DNA from: an uncultured bacterium
GTDB taxonomy: Bacteria > Planctomycetota > UBA8108 > UBA1146
Length of the DNA: 40,584 nucleotides
Reading direction: 5' to 3'
NCBI GenBank assembly: GCA_937876125.1
Contig: CALEHF010000447.1
Coordinates: 1 to 40,584, forward strand
Shown: positions 8,551-18,018 of the stretch, one piece after another
Position numbering within the stretch: position 1 is the stretch's first letter
How the letters are laid out: each line of letters starts with the position of its first letter
The notes under the pieces: model-generated
Databases searched by the model: none
What the model was told of the DNA's origin: nothing
Seen by the model: only the letters and a program-made list of their open reading frames with translations
Translations under genes and position numbers: made by a program

Positions 8551-8915
8551 TTGAGGTCTCCTCCCGCAGTGAGCAACTGGCGCTGCTGATCGCCAGGTCC
8601 AAAGAGTCGCATGGGTCCCCGAACTCGTGCAAATCCTACGAGCGGAGCCCGATACCACTGTCGAGCGCGATCTTAGGCGGGGGTGAGGGATCCGTCGACC
8701 GCTTCGGAATTGAAAGAAGGAAGGGGTTGCGGCTGTCGAGCCATTTTCGTCGCGAGCTCCCCTCTGTTTCCGGGTCCATTCGGGGGGGATCCCCGCTAGA
8801 ATGCCCTACTGTTCCCAGCGACCCGTTGAGCGACATGCCGCAGCTTGCGGCACATCGAGCGCTCCGCCGCGCTCGGGGTATATCACCGACAGCCCCACGA
8901 TTCTGGCAGGATGCG
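8551..8915. promoter_or_regulatory. Divergent intergenic region between E3 and fused E1
   Basis: A 365-base region between two divergent genes of the same pathway, so it should hold promoters for both. It contains a 17-base inverted repeat TGCCGCA-GCT-TGCGGCA at 8836-8852, a plausible operator for a dimeric regulator. Two weak -10-like hexamers on the plus strand are TAGAAT (8797-8802) and TATATC (about 8879-8884); neither has a good -35. A small CTGGCG/CGCCAG hairpin lies near 8580. The assignment as a control region is inference from layout. Confidence 0.4.
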
Positions 8916-11231
8916 ATGAGTACGAAAAACCGCAAGAAGACAGCGACGAAGAAGACCCCCCCGAAGACCAGTGCCGCGAAGAACGGCGCCGCCAAAAACG
9001 GTGCCGGCGGTGCGGTCCGCGCGGCGAAGAAGTCGAGTGGTGCCAAGCCGACGACCTCCCGCGGCGGCAAGGCGGCTTCGAATGGATCCGCCGGGCCCTC
9101 GCGGATGCCGAAAGATGCCGGTTCGAGCGGTGCATCGAACCACGCCGGACTCGATCGCAGCCAGCTCCTCGCGATCTACCGCAACATGTTCCTCAGCCGC
9201 GAAATCGACGACGAGGAGATTCGCCTCAAGGGAAAGGGCCAGATCTACTTTCAGATCAACGGCTGCGGGCACGAGGCCGTGCTGACCGCCGCAGGGCTCG
9301 CCCTCGATCCCCAACGCGACTGGTTCTTCCCGTACTACCGCGACCGCGCCCTTTGCTTGCAACTGGGGCTGACCCCGACCGAAATGCTGAAGACGGCGAC
9401 CGCGGCCGCCGACGAGCCCGCCGGGGCCGGCCGTCAAATGCCGAGCCACTGGGGGGCTGCGCACCTCCACATCGTCAACCAGTCGAGCTGCACCGGCAGC
9501 CAGGCGCTCCATGCGGTCGGCTGTGCCGAAGCGTGGTCGAAAGGGCGCGACATCCCTTCCCTGAAGGAACGGATCCGCGACTGGAACGAAGGCGAGATCG
9601 CCTACATGTCGATCGGCGACGGCACGACCTCCGAGGGCGAAGTGTGGGAAGCTCTGAACAGCGCCTGCAATCTCGAGCTCCCGGTGTTGTTCCTGGTCGA
9701 GGACAATGGCTATGCGATCAGTGTCCCCGTCGAGGTGAACACCGCGGGCGGATCGATCTCGAAGCTCGTCTCCGGATTTCCCGGCCTCGACATCCGTGAG
9801 ATCGACGGCTGCGATCCGATCGAGAGCTTCCGAGTGCTCTCCGATGTGGTCGCAAAGATGCGCGCCGGCGGCGGACCTGCTCTGGTCCACGCCCATACCG
9901 TGCGCCCCTATTCGCACTCGCTCTCAGACGATGAGCGGAACTACCGGGTCGCCGCCGAGCGCGAGTCCGAGGTCGATCGCGATCCGCTCGTCTCTTTCCC
10001 GCGCTGGCTCGTCGCCGAGAAACTAGCGACCGAGCAAGAACTCGAGGATCTGCGCACCGAGGTGCGCGCCGAAGTGCGCGTCGCGAGCGACGCTGCGGTG
10101 GCGACTCAACAGGCGTCCCCCGACACGATCCTCGATCACCTCTACTCCCCTGATTACGACCCGACCGATCGCTCGCTCGCCACCGAGCCGGTGTTCGCCG
10201 AGGGCGCCAATCCGACCACCATGGTCGACCTCATCAACTTCTGCATGCGGGACGAGATGCGTCGCGACGAGCGGATCGTGATGTTCGGTGAGGACGTCGC
10301 CGACGCGAGCCGCGAAGAAGCGCTCAAAGAGGTGAAAGGGAAGGGTGGCGTGTTCAAGGTCACCTACGGTCTGCAACGCGAGTTCGGGGGCGATCGGGTC
10401 TACAACTCGCCGTTGGCGGAAGCGAACATCGTCGGCCGCGCGATCGGGCTCGCGGTGCGCGGCCTGAAGCCGGTGGTCGAGATCCAGTTCCTCGACTACA
10501 TCTGGCCCGCATACCATCAGATCCGCTCAGAGCTGTCGCTGTTGCGCTGGCGCTCCGCAGGCGCGGATTCTTGCCCGATGGTGATTCGGGTCGCGAGCGG
10601 GGGGTACTTGCGCGGCGGCGCGGTCTATCACAGTCAGTCCGCCGAGACGCTCTTCACGCACCTCCCCGGAATCCGCGTGGTGATCCCCTCGAACGCAGTC
10701 GATGCGAACGGGCTCCTGCGCACCGCGATCCGCTCCGATGACCCCGTGATTTTCCTCGAGCACAAGCACCTCTACCGCCAGACCTACAACAAGGGAATGT
10801 ATCCGGGCCCCGACTTCGCGATCCCGTTCGGACAAGCCGCGAAGGTTCGCGAGGGGAGCGACCTGACGATCGTCACCTACGGAGCGCTGGTGCATCGCAG
10901 CTACCAGGCGGCCCAGCGGCTGGAGAAGGAGGGGATCGACGTCGAGATCCTCGATCTTCGTACGCTCGCACCCTACGACTGGGAGGCGATCGCCGCGTCG
11001 GTCACGAAGACCAACCGCTGCCTGATCGTGCACGAAGAGATGCGCTCCTGGGGATACGGCGCGGAGCTCGCGGCGCGGATCCAGGAGGAGCTTTTCCACG
11101 ACCTCGACGCCCCCGTGCGTCGGGTGGGCGCGATGGACTGCCACGTCGCGTATGCGCCCGAGCTGGAAGAAGCGATCTTGCCGCAGTCGGCGAACGTCGA
11201 AGCGGCGGCGCGGGAGCTCGCGGGGTTCTGA
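8916..11231 (+). CDS. Fused 2-oxoacid dehydrogenase E1 alpha-beta with Lys/Ala-rich tail
   Basis: A single 771-residue chain carrying both E1 subunits. Residues about 1-78 are a disordered Lys/Ala/Ser/Gly tail ([25 protein letters not shown]) resembling histone H1 or AlgP tails. Residues about 80-410 are E1-alpha, with the thiamine-diphosphate motif [15 protein letters not shown] (from about 234) ending in VEDNGY. Residues about 435-771 are E1-beta, with [12 protein letters not shown], the core [17 protein letters not shown] and the C-terminal [17 protein letters not shown] start at ATG 8916 with CAGGA upstream; the frame stays open to 8727 without a better start. Such fusions are known for branched-chain-type E1. 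The tail's role is unknown. Confidence 0.92.
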   Translation: MSTKNRKKTATKKTPPKTSAAKNGAAKNGAGGAVRAAKKSSGAKPTTSRGGKAASNGSAGPSRMPKDAGSSGASNHAGLDRSQLLAIYRNMFLSREIDDEEIRLKGKGQIYFQINGCGHEAVLTAAGLALDPQRDWFFPYYRDRALCLQLGLTPTEMLKTATAAADEPAGAGRQMPSHWGAAHLHIVNQSSCTGSQALHAVGCAEAWSKGRDIPSLKERIRDWNEGEIAYMSIGDGTTSEGEVWEALNSACNLELPVLFLVEDNGYAISVPVEVNTAGGSISKLVSGFPGLDIREIDGCDPIESFRVLSDVVAKMRAGGGPALVHAHTVRPYSHSLSDDERNYRVAAERESEVDRDPLVSFPRWLVAEKLATEQELEDLRTEVRAEVRVASDAAVATQQASPDTILDHLYSPDYDPTDRSLATEPVFAEGANPTTMVDLINFCMRDEMRRDERIVMFGEDVADASREEALKEVKGKGGVFKVTYGLQREFGGDRVYNSPLAEANIVGRAIGLAVRGLKPVVEIQFLDYIWPAYHQIRSELSLLRWRSAGADSCPMVIRVASGGYLRGGAVYHSQSAETLFTHLPGIRVVIPSNAVDANGLLRTAIRSDDPVIFLEHKHLYRQTYNKGMYPGPDFAIPFGQAAKVREGSDLTIVTYGALVHRSYQAAQRLEKEGIDVEILDLRTLAPYDWEAIAASVTKTNRCLIVHEEMRSWGYGAELAARIQEELFHDLDAPVRRVGAMDCHVAYAPELEEAILPQSANVEAAARELAGF

Positions 11232-11259
11232 GAAGCGTCGAACGGTCGAATTGACGAAG

Positions 11260-11298
11260 AAAGAGGGCGCCCTTCCCGCGGGGGGGGCGCCCTCTTTT
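11260..11298 (+). terminator. Rho-independent terminator after fused E1
   Basis: Arms AAAGAGGGCGCC and GGCGCCCTCTTT form a 12-bp stem followed by further T. It starts 28 bases after the E1 stop codon. The palindromic arms with an A-run on the other side mean it could also stop transcripts of the convergent dockerin gene. Confidence 0.88.
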
Positions 11299-11327
11299 GA
11301 TGTCGGTCCTTGGGAGAACTCAGCTTC

Positions 11328-12797
11328 CTACGGGCAGATCGACGGACCGACATCGCAGCCGGCCGCTGTGAAGCTCGTATCGAGGCCACACCCCGGGAAC
11401 GGGGGCGGAATGCTGTTCGGTCCATTGGGCCCAGAGAAGAGGGCCCCGAGGAGGAAGATCGCATCCGCAATGTTGAAGGCCGTGTCGCCATTCACGCGCG
11501 CCGCATCGAGGCAACTGAGTGGTGGCATTGGATTGTTCGGGTGCGGGAAAAGAACTCCTAGAATGCGGATCACATCTGCAATGTTGACGACCCCATCGAC
11601 GTTCGCGTCGCCGCGGATGAACTCGCCGGCGTTCACCTCCCAGCGCCACGGTGAGAGCGGATTCGAGTTGCTGTTGTAGATTCCAGGAGGGAAGATCCCC
11701 GAGGGGCTATCGAACGAGTAGGCGAACGCGGAACCTGTGGTCACAGGTTGCCAGGTCTCGGTCGACGGATCCCACCCCAAGGCTGTCCATTCCCCTTGCG
11801 TGAACGTCGGGAGCTCGGTGAAGACCCAAGGGCCGAAGAATGTAGGAAGCAGCGAGAGTTGTCCGAATGTGGAGGGGAGCATGCTCTGGAAGGGCGGAGT
11901 ACGGTCCTCCCAGACCCCTTGAGCCAGCTGGAACAGCGACGCTCCGCTCACCCCGATGGCAGGCGCGACCGTGACCCAAATCTCCGGCTGGCCGGGGGTG
12001 AACTCGATCAGGCTCAAGCTGTGGTCAGGGCCGGGGAGACCGCCCGCTACGTCACTCCACCCACCGTCGTACCTGCCGAGGTTTTGGAGGGGCACACCCC
12101 CGGCAGAGCCGAGAGCGCCGGCGATGTAGATCGAGTCGCCATTCAAGGAGCCTTCAGCCGCGACCATTAGCTCCTTGACGATTCCGAGGACCACCCCCGG
12201 GGTCGCCCACTGAACGCCGTCGAAGTGTGCGAGGGAGGTCGCCCCGGCGAGCCCGGGGAACAGCATGAGATCGCCGCCGACCCAAAGCTCTGGACCGGCG
12301 GGAGTGTTTCTGACGTCTGCCACACGCGGGACGACGCCGAGAATCGCTCCTCCGGGGAGGCCCCAGGCGGTCCCATCCCACATCATGATGCGAGTGGCGA
12401 CCCCAGCGAGCTCAAAGTTCCCCCAAGCGAACACCCGAGGGCCCGCGCTCGTCTGCATCCCCGCGACTCCATTGAGAATGTCGATCACGACACCCGGGCC
12501 GGGGGTGAGGGAGATGGTGTTGCCCGGGTTCCAGAGAACCGCGTCCAACGGAGCTGCCGAGCCGGCCCCCTCGAGGAGCAGGTACGGAGACCCGCCGATG
12601 GTCAATTCCGCAACTGGGATACCCGGGGCCAGTACGTCCGGAGCGGGGACCCAGCCCCCGTAGATACCGGCGCCGGCGCAAATCGGGGCGGTGAAGAGAG
12701 TCGCTGCCAGCAGGAACAGAGCCACGGCGCGGAGAAGCGCTCTCGGGGTGGTGGAGATCGCAGGCGCAACACCCAATCTTCGAGCGGATCCGAACAT
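11328..12797 (-). CDS. Secreted propeller-like protein with C-terminal dockerin-type repeats
   Basis: A 489-residue exported protein of unknown function. The N-terminus has a signal peptide (hydrophobic LLRAVALFLLAATLFTA, then Ala-rich cleavage region). The body contains repeats with W/F-DG-x-x-W turns (MWDGTAW, HFDGVQW, RYDGGWSDV), suggesting a beta-propeller. Residues 395-489 hold two dockerin-like loops (GDANVDGVVNIADVIRIL and NGDTAFNIADAIFLLGAL), then a Pro-rich Cys tail (CGLD...GC). The first loop keeps the DxNxDGxxN calcium ligands; the second is degenerate. I start at ATG 12797 with GAGGTG upstream. In known cellulosomes dockerins bind cohesins, but lone copies are common in planctomycetes and their partner is unclear. 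Confidence 0.82.
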   Translation of the reverse strand: MFGSARRLGVAPAISTTPRALLRAVALFLLAATLFTAPICAGAGIYGGWVPAPDVLAPGIPVAELTIGGSPYLLLEGAGSAAPLDAVLWNPGNTISLTPGPGVVIDILNGVAGMQTSAGPRVFAWGNFELAGVATRIMMWDGTAWGLPGGAILGVVPRVADVRNTPAGPELWVGGDLMLFPGLAGATSLAHFDGVQWATPGVVLGIVKELMVAAEGSLNGDSIYIAGALGSAGGVPLQNLGRYDGGWSDVAGGLPGPDHSLSLIEFTPGQPEIWVTVAPAIGVSGASLFQLAQGVWEDRTPPFQSMLPSTFGQLSLLPTFFGPWVFTELPTFTQGEWTALGWDPSTETWQPVTTGSAFAYSFDSPSGIFPPGIYNSNSNPLSPWRWEVNAGEFIRGDANVDGVVNIADVIRILGVLFPHPNNPMPPLSCLDAARVNGDTAFNIADAIFLLGALFSGPNGPNSIPPPFPGCGLDTSFTAAGCDVGPSICP

Positions 12798-13151
12798 GAC
12801 GGTCACCTCGATGTCTCGATTGGCGGAGTAGCCCATCCCCGCGGCCAGGAAGTTGATTCTGGAATTGTTGCGCAGCGCGACAGGAATGCAAGTGGGGGGG
12901 AGGCCGTTGGGTCCCCGGCCGAGGACTTTGCCGACAAAACACCGGCCAGACCGCAGCATGAAGGGCAGAGAGTTGCTAGAAGTCGCTCCCTGTTCCTCTT
13001 TCCGGGAACTTGCGGACCGTTAGAAACCTTGGTGGGGCCGACAACGAATCGACTTCTGTGACCTTGGTTTTAGGCCCGTGGTCGCAATCTCTAGGTTAGG
13101 ATGCCGGGCTCTGGAATCCACCCCGATCTCCGGGTCGAACCCGAGGAGAGC

Positions 13152-15245
13152 ATGGAAGAACGCAAACCGAAGACACCCCCTGAGAATCGCCCGGATGGCT
13201 CATCCGGGCCCCCCCCTCCGCGCTGGAACCAAAGATCCTGGTTCTGGTTCGTGATGTTCGTGCTCCTCGCTTGGAGCACGTTTCACTTCCTGGGGAATCA
13301 ACTCGATGGAGTCGTGGATGTCGAAGCCACGACCTTCTTGGAAGAGCTCCAAGGGCCCGATCCCGAGAACATGGGGGAGACCACCAACGTCGAGCGCATC
13401 GTCGAGAAGGAAATCGGCCGATACGTCGCGATCCTCAAGGAGAAACGCGAGTTCCCGACCAGTGCTGCGAAGGACGCGCCTCTCAAGGAGTTCGACAAGA
13501 TTCAGGCCGAGATTCCGCGGGGCAGTAAGCCGAGCGAGTTGATGTTCGACTACGCGAAGGCCCAAAAGATCCCTCTCGAGTACATGTCGAGTGGCGGGTC
13601 TCTCGGTGAACTGCTGATGATCCAGATCATGATGGTGATGCTGATCATCGGGGTCTTTTGGTACCTCTCCAACCGGGTGCGACGTCAGATGGGGCCGGGC
13701 GGAGGGATCTTCGGGCGCTTCTCGGGGAACCGAGCGAAACGCTACGACAAGACCGACTCTCACGTCACTTTCGATGATGTGGCCGGTCTCAAGAACGTGA
13801 AGACCGAGCTGATGGAGGTCGTCGACTTCTTGAAGCACCCCGAGCGCTACGCAGCGCTCGGCGCGAAAATCCCCAAGGGCGTTCTCTTGGTCGGTCCTCC
13901 GGGAACCGGAAAGACGTTGATGGCCCGTGCGGTCGCCGGCGAGGCGGAAGTGCCATTCTTCAGCATTTCAGGCTCCGAGTTCATCGAGCTTTTCGTCGGA
14001 GTCGGCGCTTCTCGGGTGCGTGAGTTGTTCGACGAGGCGAAGAAGGCCTCCCCCTGCATCATATTCATCGACGAAATCGATGCGGTCGGCCGTTCGCGCG
14101 GTGCAGGGCTCGGCGGCGGTCACGATGAGCGTGAGCAGACCCTCAACCAGATCCTCTCCGAAATGGATGGTTTCGAGGCCACCCAAGCGGTGATTGTTCT
14201 CGCGGCCACAAACCGCCCCGACGTCCTCGATCCCGCCCTCGTGCGGCCCGGTCGTTTCGACCGTCAGGTCGTGGTCGAGCGCCCCCAACGCGCGGGGCGA
14301 AAGGCGATCCTCGAGGTGCACACGCGCAAGATCCCCCTCGCGAAGGACATCGATCTCGATTTGGTGGCGCGGGCGACGATCGGGTTCTCCGGCGCCGATC
14401 TCCAAAACCTCGCCAACGAAGCTGCGCTCATGGCCGCACGCGAGGGCAAGAAGAAGATCGACATGTCGTGCTTCGACAAAGCCAAGGACAAGATTCTCCT
14501 CGGCACCCTCCGCGACGAAGCGGTCTCGGAGCGCGAGAAGAAGATCACCGCCTATCACGAGGCGGGACACGCGCTTCTCGCCCTCTTGTTGCCTGGCGCG
14601 GATCCGGTCCACTCGGTGACGATCATTCCCCGGGGGCGCGCCCTCGGAGTCACCCAGCAGCTGCCCGCAGAGGAGATCTACAACTACTCGCGGACCTACT
14701 TGCTCAACCGCGTGGTGATTTTGCTCGGCGGACGCGCCGCTGAAGAGCTGATCTTCGATGAGCGGACTACCGGCGCCGAGAACGATCTCCAGCAGGCCAC
14801 CCAGCTCGTGGAGCGGATGGTTTGTCGGTGGGGGATGAGCGAGAAGCTCGGTCCTGTGTCGTTCCGTCGCGGCGAGGAGCACGTTTTCCTCGGGCGCGAG
14901 CTCGGCGAAGGAAAGCACTTCAGTGAGCACACCGCGATGCTGATCGACGATGAGATTCGCCGCATGATCGATGAAGGCTCTCAGCGCGCGCTCGATCTGC
15001 TCTCTGATAATCGGGTGAAACTGGAGAAACTTTCCGACGAACTGCTCGAGAAGGAAATCATCAACGACCGCGAGATCTACGAGCTACTCGATTTCCCGAT
15101 CCCTGAATCGATGCGCAAACCCGAAGGCGGCGGCAGCGGGGACTCCGCGGCCGAGAAGTCTCCCCCGCCCGTGCGCGGGGAAGAGAAGAAGAAAGAGTCG
15201 GGTGACTCGATCGACCCGGGCTTGTTGGGTCTCGAAGGCGCATAG
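13152..15245 (+). CDS. ftsH: ATP-dependent zinc metalloprotease FtsH
   Basis: A membrane-anchored AAA+ protease that degrades misfolded or regulatory membrane and soluble proteins. It has 697 residues: TM1 ([18 protein letters not shown]), a periplasmic segment, TM2 ([19 protein letters not shown]), Walker A GPPGTGKT (from residue 248), Walker B IIFIDEID, the second region of homology [18 protein letters not shown], and the zinc motif HEAGH (from 469). Further on, AENDLQQAT supplies the third metal ligand. The tail is acidic and charged. I prefer ATG 13152 with GAGGAG upstream; ATG 13101 would add 17 residues. The pseudokinase gene follows after 74 bases. Confidence 0.97.
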   Translation: MEERKPKTPPENRPDGSSGPPPPRWNQRSWFWFVMFVLLAWSTFHFLGNQLDGVVDVEATTFLEELQGPDPENMGETTNVERIVEKEIGRYVAILKEKREFPTSAAKDAPLKEFDKIQAEIPRGSKPSELMFDYAKAQKIPLEYMSSGGSLGELLMIQIMMVMLIIGVFWYLSNRVRRQMGPGGGIFGRFSGNRAKRYDKTDSHVTFDDVAGLKNVKTELMEVVDFLKHPERYAALGAKIPKGVLLVGPPGTGKTLMARAVAGEAEVPFFSISGSEFIELFVGVGASRVRELFDEAKKASPCIIFIDEIDAVGRSRGAGLGGGHDEREQTLNQILSEMDGFEATQAVIVLAATNRPDVLDPALVRPGRFDRQVVVERPQRAGRKAILEVHTRKIPLAKDIDLDLVARATIGFSGADLQNLANEAALMAAREGKKKIDMSCFDKAKDKILLGTLRDEAVSEREKKITAYHEAGHALLALLLPGADPVHSVTIIPRGRALGVTQQLPAEEIYNYSRTYLLNRVVILLGGRAAEELIFDERTTGAENDLQQATQLVERMVCRWGMSEKLGPVSFRRGEEHVFLGRELGEGKHFSEHTAMLIDDEIRRMIDEGSQRALDLLSDNRVKLEKLSDELLEKEIINDREIYELLDFPIPESMRKPEGGGSGDSAAEKSPPPVRGEEKKKESGDSIDPGLLGLEGA

Positions 15246-15319
15246 TGCGCGCTCGAGCCGAGTTGAGTGGTGTGCGAGAGCGCCGGAGACGGGTCGTCTG
15301 AGATGGGGGAGGGGAGCGG

Positions 15320-17266
15320 ATGATCCGGCGCGCGCACAAGCAGTTCCCCTCACGGGACTCGGGTGTTGCGCCGGAGGGTCGTTCTCGGGGGGCCCGCGAG
15401 GGCCTTTCCGCAGAGGACTTATCGCGGAACGCGCAGGATCCCTCAGCAGATCAGCCGCAGAAACAGCATCCGTCGAAACAGCATCCGTCGAAACAGCACC
15501 CGTCGAAACAGCACCCGTCGAAACAGCATCCGTCGAAACAGCACCCGTCGAAACAGCACCCGTCGCAGCCGACCGCGCATCGTGCGGGGCCGGCGCGCTC
15601 CAAGGGCTCGCACCTGCGTCGCGCCGTTCTCGGGCCGGTCGATCGTCGCGCCCTTCTCCAAGAGTTCATCCACCCTCACCTCGTTCCGCTCGAGCACGGC
15701 GATCCCCGCGATCGTGCGGCCGATGATGAAGGGGTCCCACTCGATCGATTGCTCAGACAGTGGGGAGGAGCGCCGATTCCCAGCTGGCGTCGTCGTTGTC
15801 CGGGGGGGCTGTCGATGGTGCTCGACTCGTTTCTGCAGATCGCGCGGCTCCTCGGTGAGTTGAAAGGTGCGGGGTGGATCGTCCCGAGGCTCCACCCCCG
15901 CTGGTTCCGACTGGGGGTCGACGGGCGGGTTCGACTGCGCGGAGAGGACCTTCTCACTGAAGGGACCGACCTTTCTCGCGACGAATGGGCGCCGTACCTC
16001 GCTCCCGAACTACTGCTCGCTATGGCCGATCCGATTGCGATCGGAGAAGAGGCGGGGGTCTATTCCCTCGCGGCGATTCTCCACCACTGCCTCGCCGGAT
16101 CCCCTCCGTGGAGCGGCCGGTCCGAGACCGAGGTTGCTGATCGCCTGCTCGCAGAGGCACCCCCGACTCCGATTCCGAGCGAGAAGGATCTCCCCCGGGG
16201 GGTCGCTCCGCTTCTTCGCGATGCGCTCGCACTCGACCCTCGACAACGCCCCGCTCGCTTCCGCGGCTTCGCGGCGGCGCTCGAATCCGCTTCACGTGGA
16301 GAACTGCCGCGAAGCAACCCCGCACGGTCTCGCGCTGCGCCGGCGCGCTCGCGGGTGTTCGGCCGGGTGCTCCTCCTGCTCCTGCTCGTCGTGCTCGGGG
16401 TGCGAGGTCTTCGCGGCAGTGCCCTCGAGCGAGAGCGAGTCGAACTTCTCACGCGCCTCGAATCGGTACTCGAAGTGCGTCCCTTTCCGGTTCACGGAGA
16501 GGATCCCCCTTCTCACCCTGTCGGGGCACAGGTCCTTCGCGACGCAGGAGATGATGCATCACGTTGGCCGCGCGATCCGGAAATCCTCGTGGCACTCGGG
16601 TGGGTCGAACTGCGCGCCGGCGAGCCCAAGGCGGCGTCGCGATCATTCCTGCTCGCTCGGGCGTGGGATTTCGAATCTGCGGCTCCGTCGATCTCTCTCG
16701 GTATCGCACGGCTGGAAGCGGGAAGCTCGAGTGGCGTCATCGACCTCGAAAAGGGGCTTGCTTGCGTCCCTCGTACCGCGCGCGAGCGGCTGCTGCGCGG
16801 AGCCGGGTTTCTGTATCTGCATCGTTTTGCAGAGGCGGAAGCAGCATTTGAAATTTCGATCGAAGTCGACGGTCCGTCCCACGGCGCATGGTTTCACCTC
16901 GCGCTCGCCGCGCACTTTGGGGGGAATCCCAAAGTCGCCGAAGTGGCTCTCGAGCGAGCGATGGAACTCCAGCCACATGATGTCTGGGGCGAGTGGCTCG
17001 CGGTCGAACGCCTCGCCATTGCAGGCGAGGCAAAACAGGCTCTGGCTCGGATCGAGGCCCGGAAGTCGGAATGGGTGGAGTCGCAACCTCTGCTTCTGCG
17101 CGGAGCGATTTTGCAGAAGCGGCTCGGTTTCGACGCTCGCGCCGCCGAGTGGTGGGATCGAGCTCATCGCACCGATCCGATCCCCCTCAACCGAGATACG
17201 GTCCGCTGGACCTCCCGAGGGTTGCTCGTCTTCCCCGATCGGGTCCTTCTCGAACTCTCTGAATAG
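15320..17266 (+). CDS. Membrane pseudokinase with TPR-like C-terminal domain
   Basis: A 648-residue protein. Residues 48-82 are seven exact KQHPS pentapeptides. Residues about 100-330 look like a Ser/Thr kinase lacking catalytic parts. LHPRWFRLGVDGRVRLRGED (191-210) sits where HRDLKPxN...DFG should be and has no catalytic Asp in the HRD place. YLAPELL (226-232) matches the APE motif, VYSLAAILHHCLAG (247-260) the helix-F region, and DPRQRP (306-311) the C-lobe Arg motif. No Gly-rich loop or VAIK lysine is visible. One TM segment (about 349-362) leads to a TPR-like region (about 415-600). The ATG at 15320 has GGGGAG upstream. It may act as a scaffold or sensor; its partners are unknown. Confidence 0.72.
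   Translation: MIRRAHKQFPSRDSGVAPEGRSRGAREGLSAEDLSRNAQDPSADQPQKQHPSKQHPSKQHPSKQHPSKQHPSKQHPSKQHPSQPTAHRAGPARSKGSHLRRAVLGPVDRRALLQEFIHPHLVPLEHGDPRDRAADDEGVPLDRLLRQWGGAPIPSWRRRCPGGLSMVLDSFLQIARLLGELKGAGWIVPRLHPRWFRLGVDGRVRLRGEDLLTEGTDLSRDEWAPYLAPELLLAMADPIAIGEEAGVYSLAAILHHCLAGSPPWSGRSETEVADRLLAEAPPTPIPSEKDLPRGVAPLLRDALALDPRQRPARFRGFAAALESASRGELPRSNPARSRAAPARSRVFGRVLLLLLLVVLGVRGLRGSALERERVELLTRLESVLEVRPFPVHGEDPPSHPVGAQVLRDAGDDASRWPRDPEILVALGWVELRAGEPKAASRSFLLARAWDFESAAPSISLGIARLEAGSSSGVIDLEKGLACVPRTARERLLRGAGFLYLHRFAEAEAAFEISIEVDGPSHGAWFHLALAAHFGGNPKVAEVALERAMELQPHDVWGEWLAVERLAIAGEAKQALARIEARKSEWVESQPLLLRGAILQKRLGFDARAAEWWDRAHRTDPIPLNRDTVRWTSRGLLVFPDRVLLELSE
15461..15565. repeat. Seven 15-bp tandem units encoding KQHPS
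   Basis: Seven contiguous copies of AAACAGCA(C/T)CCGTCG, varying only at one third-codon position. That near-identity suggests recent expansion. Rotated, the unit is CCGTCGAAACAGCAY, the same family as 4258-4317. It has no spacers, so it is not CRISPR. Confidence 0.95.
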
Positions 17267-17350
17267 TCTCAGGAAGGCTCCGTTGGGCACCCCATGCCCG
17301 GGCGAGTCTCATTGAGCGTAGAAACCAGCGAGTTCCAGAAGGAGAGAGCC

Positions 17351-17881
17351 ATGTTGAAACTGAACCGCGTGCGTGTCCTTGCCACTGTTGCGTCCCTCAC
17401 CCTCCTGCCCGGAATGCTCCTGGCCGCACCGGGGGACAATGATTCGGGGCGCAGTCACCGCAACCGGCGCGTCGAGAAGAAGGTCGAACGCAGGGTCGAA
17501 CGCAGGGTCGAACGGCGCAACGAGCGCACCCGCGAGTTCCTTCATGACACCCCCCGCCGCGTGGTCTGCGAAGAACCGATCCGTCACCGTCACAACGGTC
17601 GCGGGACCCTCGCCTGCGGATGCGTCGAAGTGGTCCGCCCCGGGTACTACAAGACTGTCGTCGAGCGGGTGCGCAGCGCGGGCCACTACGAACGCGTCTG
17701 GGTCCGGGGACCGAAGCTTCGCTTCGACGGCTGCGTCATCGAAGTCGGCGTGCGCAGCGGACACTACGAGAATCGTTACGTCCCCGGTCGCATGCAGAAA
17801 GTCGAGCGTCAAGTGTGGGTCCCGGCCGAGCGTGTGATCGAGAAGCGCTGCCGGAAGCACGGGCGCAGGCACGGACACTAA
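17351..17881 (+). CDS. Small basic secreted protein with repeated GHYE/PGYY motifs
   Basis: A 176-residue exported protein of unknown function. The N-terminal signal peptide runs to about residue 27 (ATVASLTLLPGMLLAAPG). A charged run EKKVERRVERRVERR follows, encoded by an imperfect 12-bp repeat. The mature part is very rich in Arg and His and contains motifs RPGYYKTVVERV, AGHYERVWVRG and SGHYENRYVPG, i.e. a repeated (G)-x-Y-x-x-x-x-V strand unit, and two Cys pairs. Similar GHYE/VWVPG repeats occur in uncharacterised secreted proteins of planctomycetes and others. The ATG at 17351 has GGAGAG upstream. It lies 84 bases after the pseudokinase gene and has its own terminator. Confidence 0.75.
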   Translation: MLKLNRVRVLATVASLTLLPGMLLAAPGDNDSGRSHRNRRVEKKVERRVERRVERRNERTREFLHDTPRRVVCEEPIRHRHNGRGTLACGCVEVVRPGYYKTVVERVRSAGHYERVWVRGPKLRFDGCVIEVGVRSGHYENRYVPGRMQKVERQVWVPAERVIEKRCRKHGRRHGH

Positions 17882-17956
17882 ACCGAGACGACACTGAAGC
17901 GAGACCGCCGGACGCCTTCGAGACTCAGGCGACGACCCATACCTCCACCACCCCTC

Positions 17957-17989
17957 AAAGGGAGTCGGCCCCACGGCCGGCTCCCTTTT
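17957..17989 (+). terminator. Rho-independent terminator
   Basis: Arms AAAGGGAGTCGGCC and GGCCGGCTCCCTTT form a 14-bp stem with one G-T wobble and a 4-5-base loop, followed by T. It ends transcription 75 bases after the small secreted protein gene. Confidence 0.9.
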
Positions 17990-18018
17990 CTCTTGGGTAC
18001 GCGTCTCGGAAGAGGCCC

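Noticed and set aside
7105..8589. 494-codon plus-strand open frame opposite E3
   Set aside because: It lies entirely antisense to dihydrolipoamide dehydrogenase; its acidic/Arg-rich composition is that of a shadow frame.
15461..15565. CRISPR array
   Set aside because: The repeats are 15 bp and contiguous, with no spacers, and they are part of a coding sequence.
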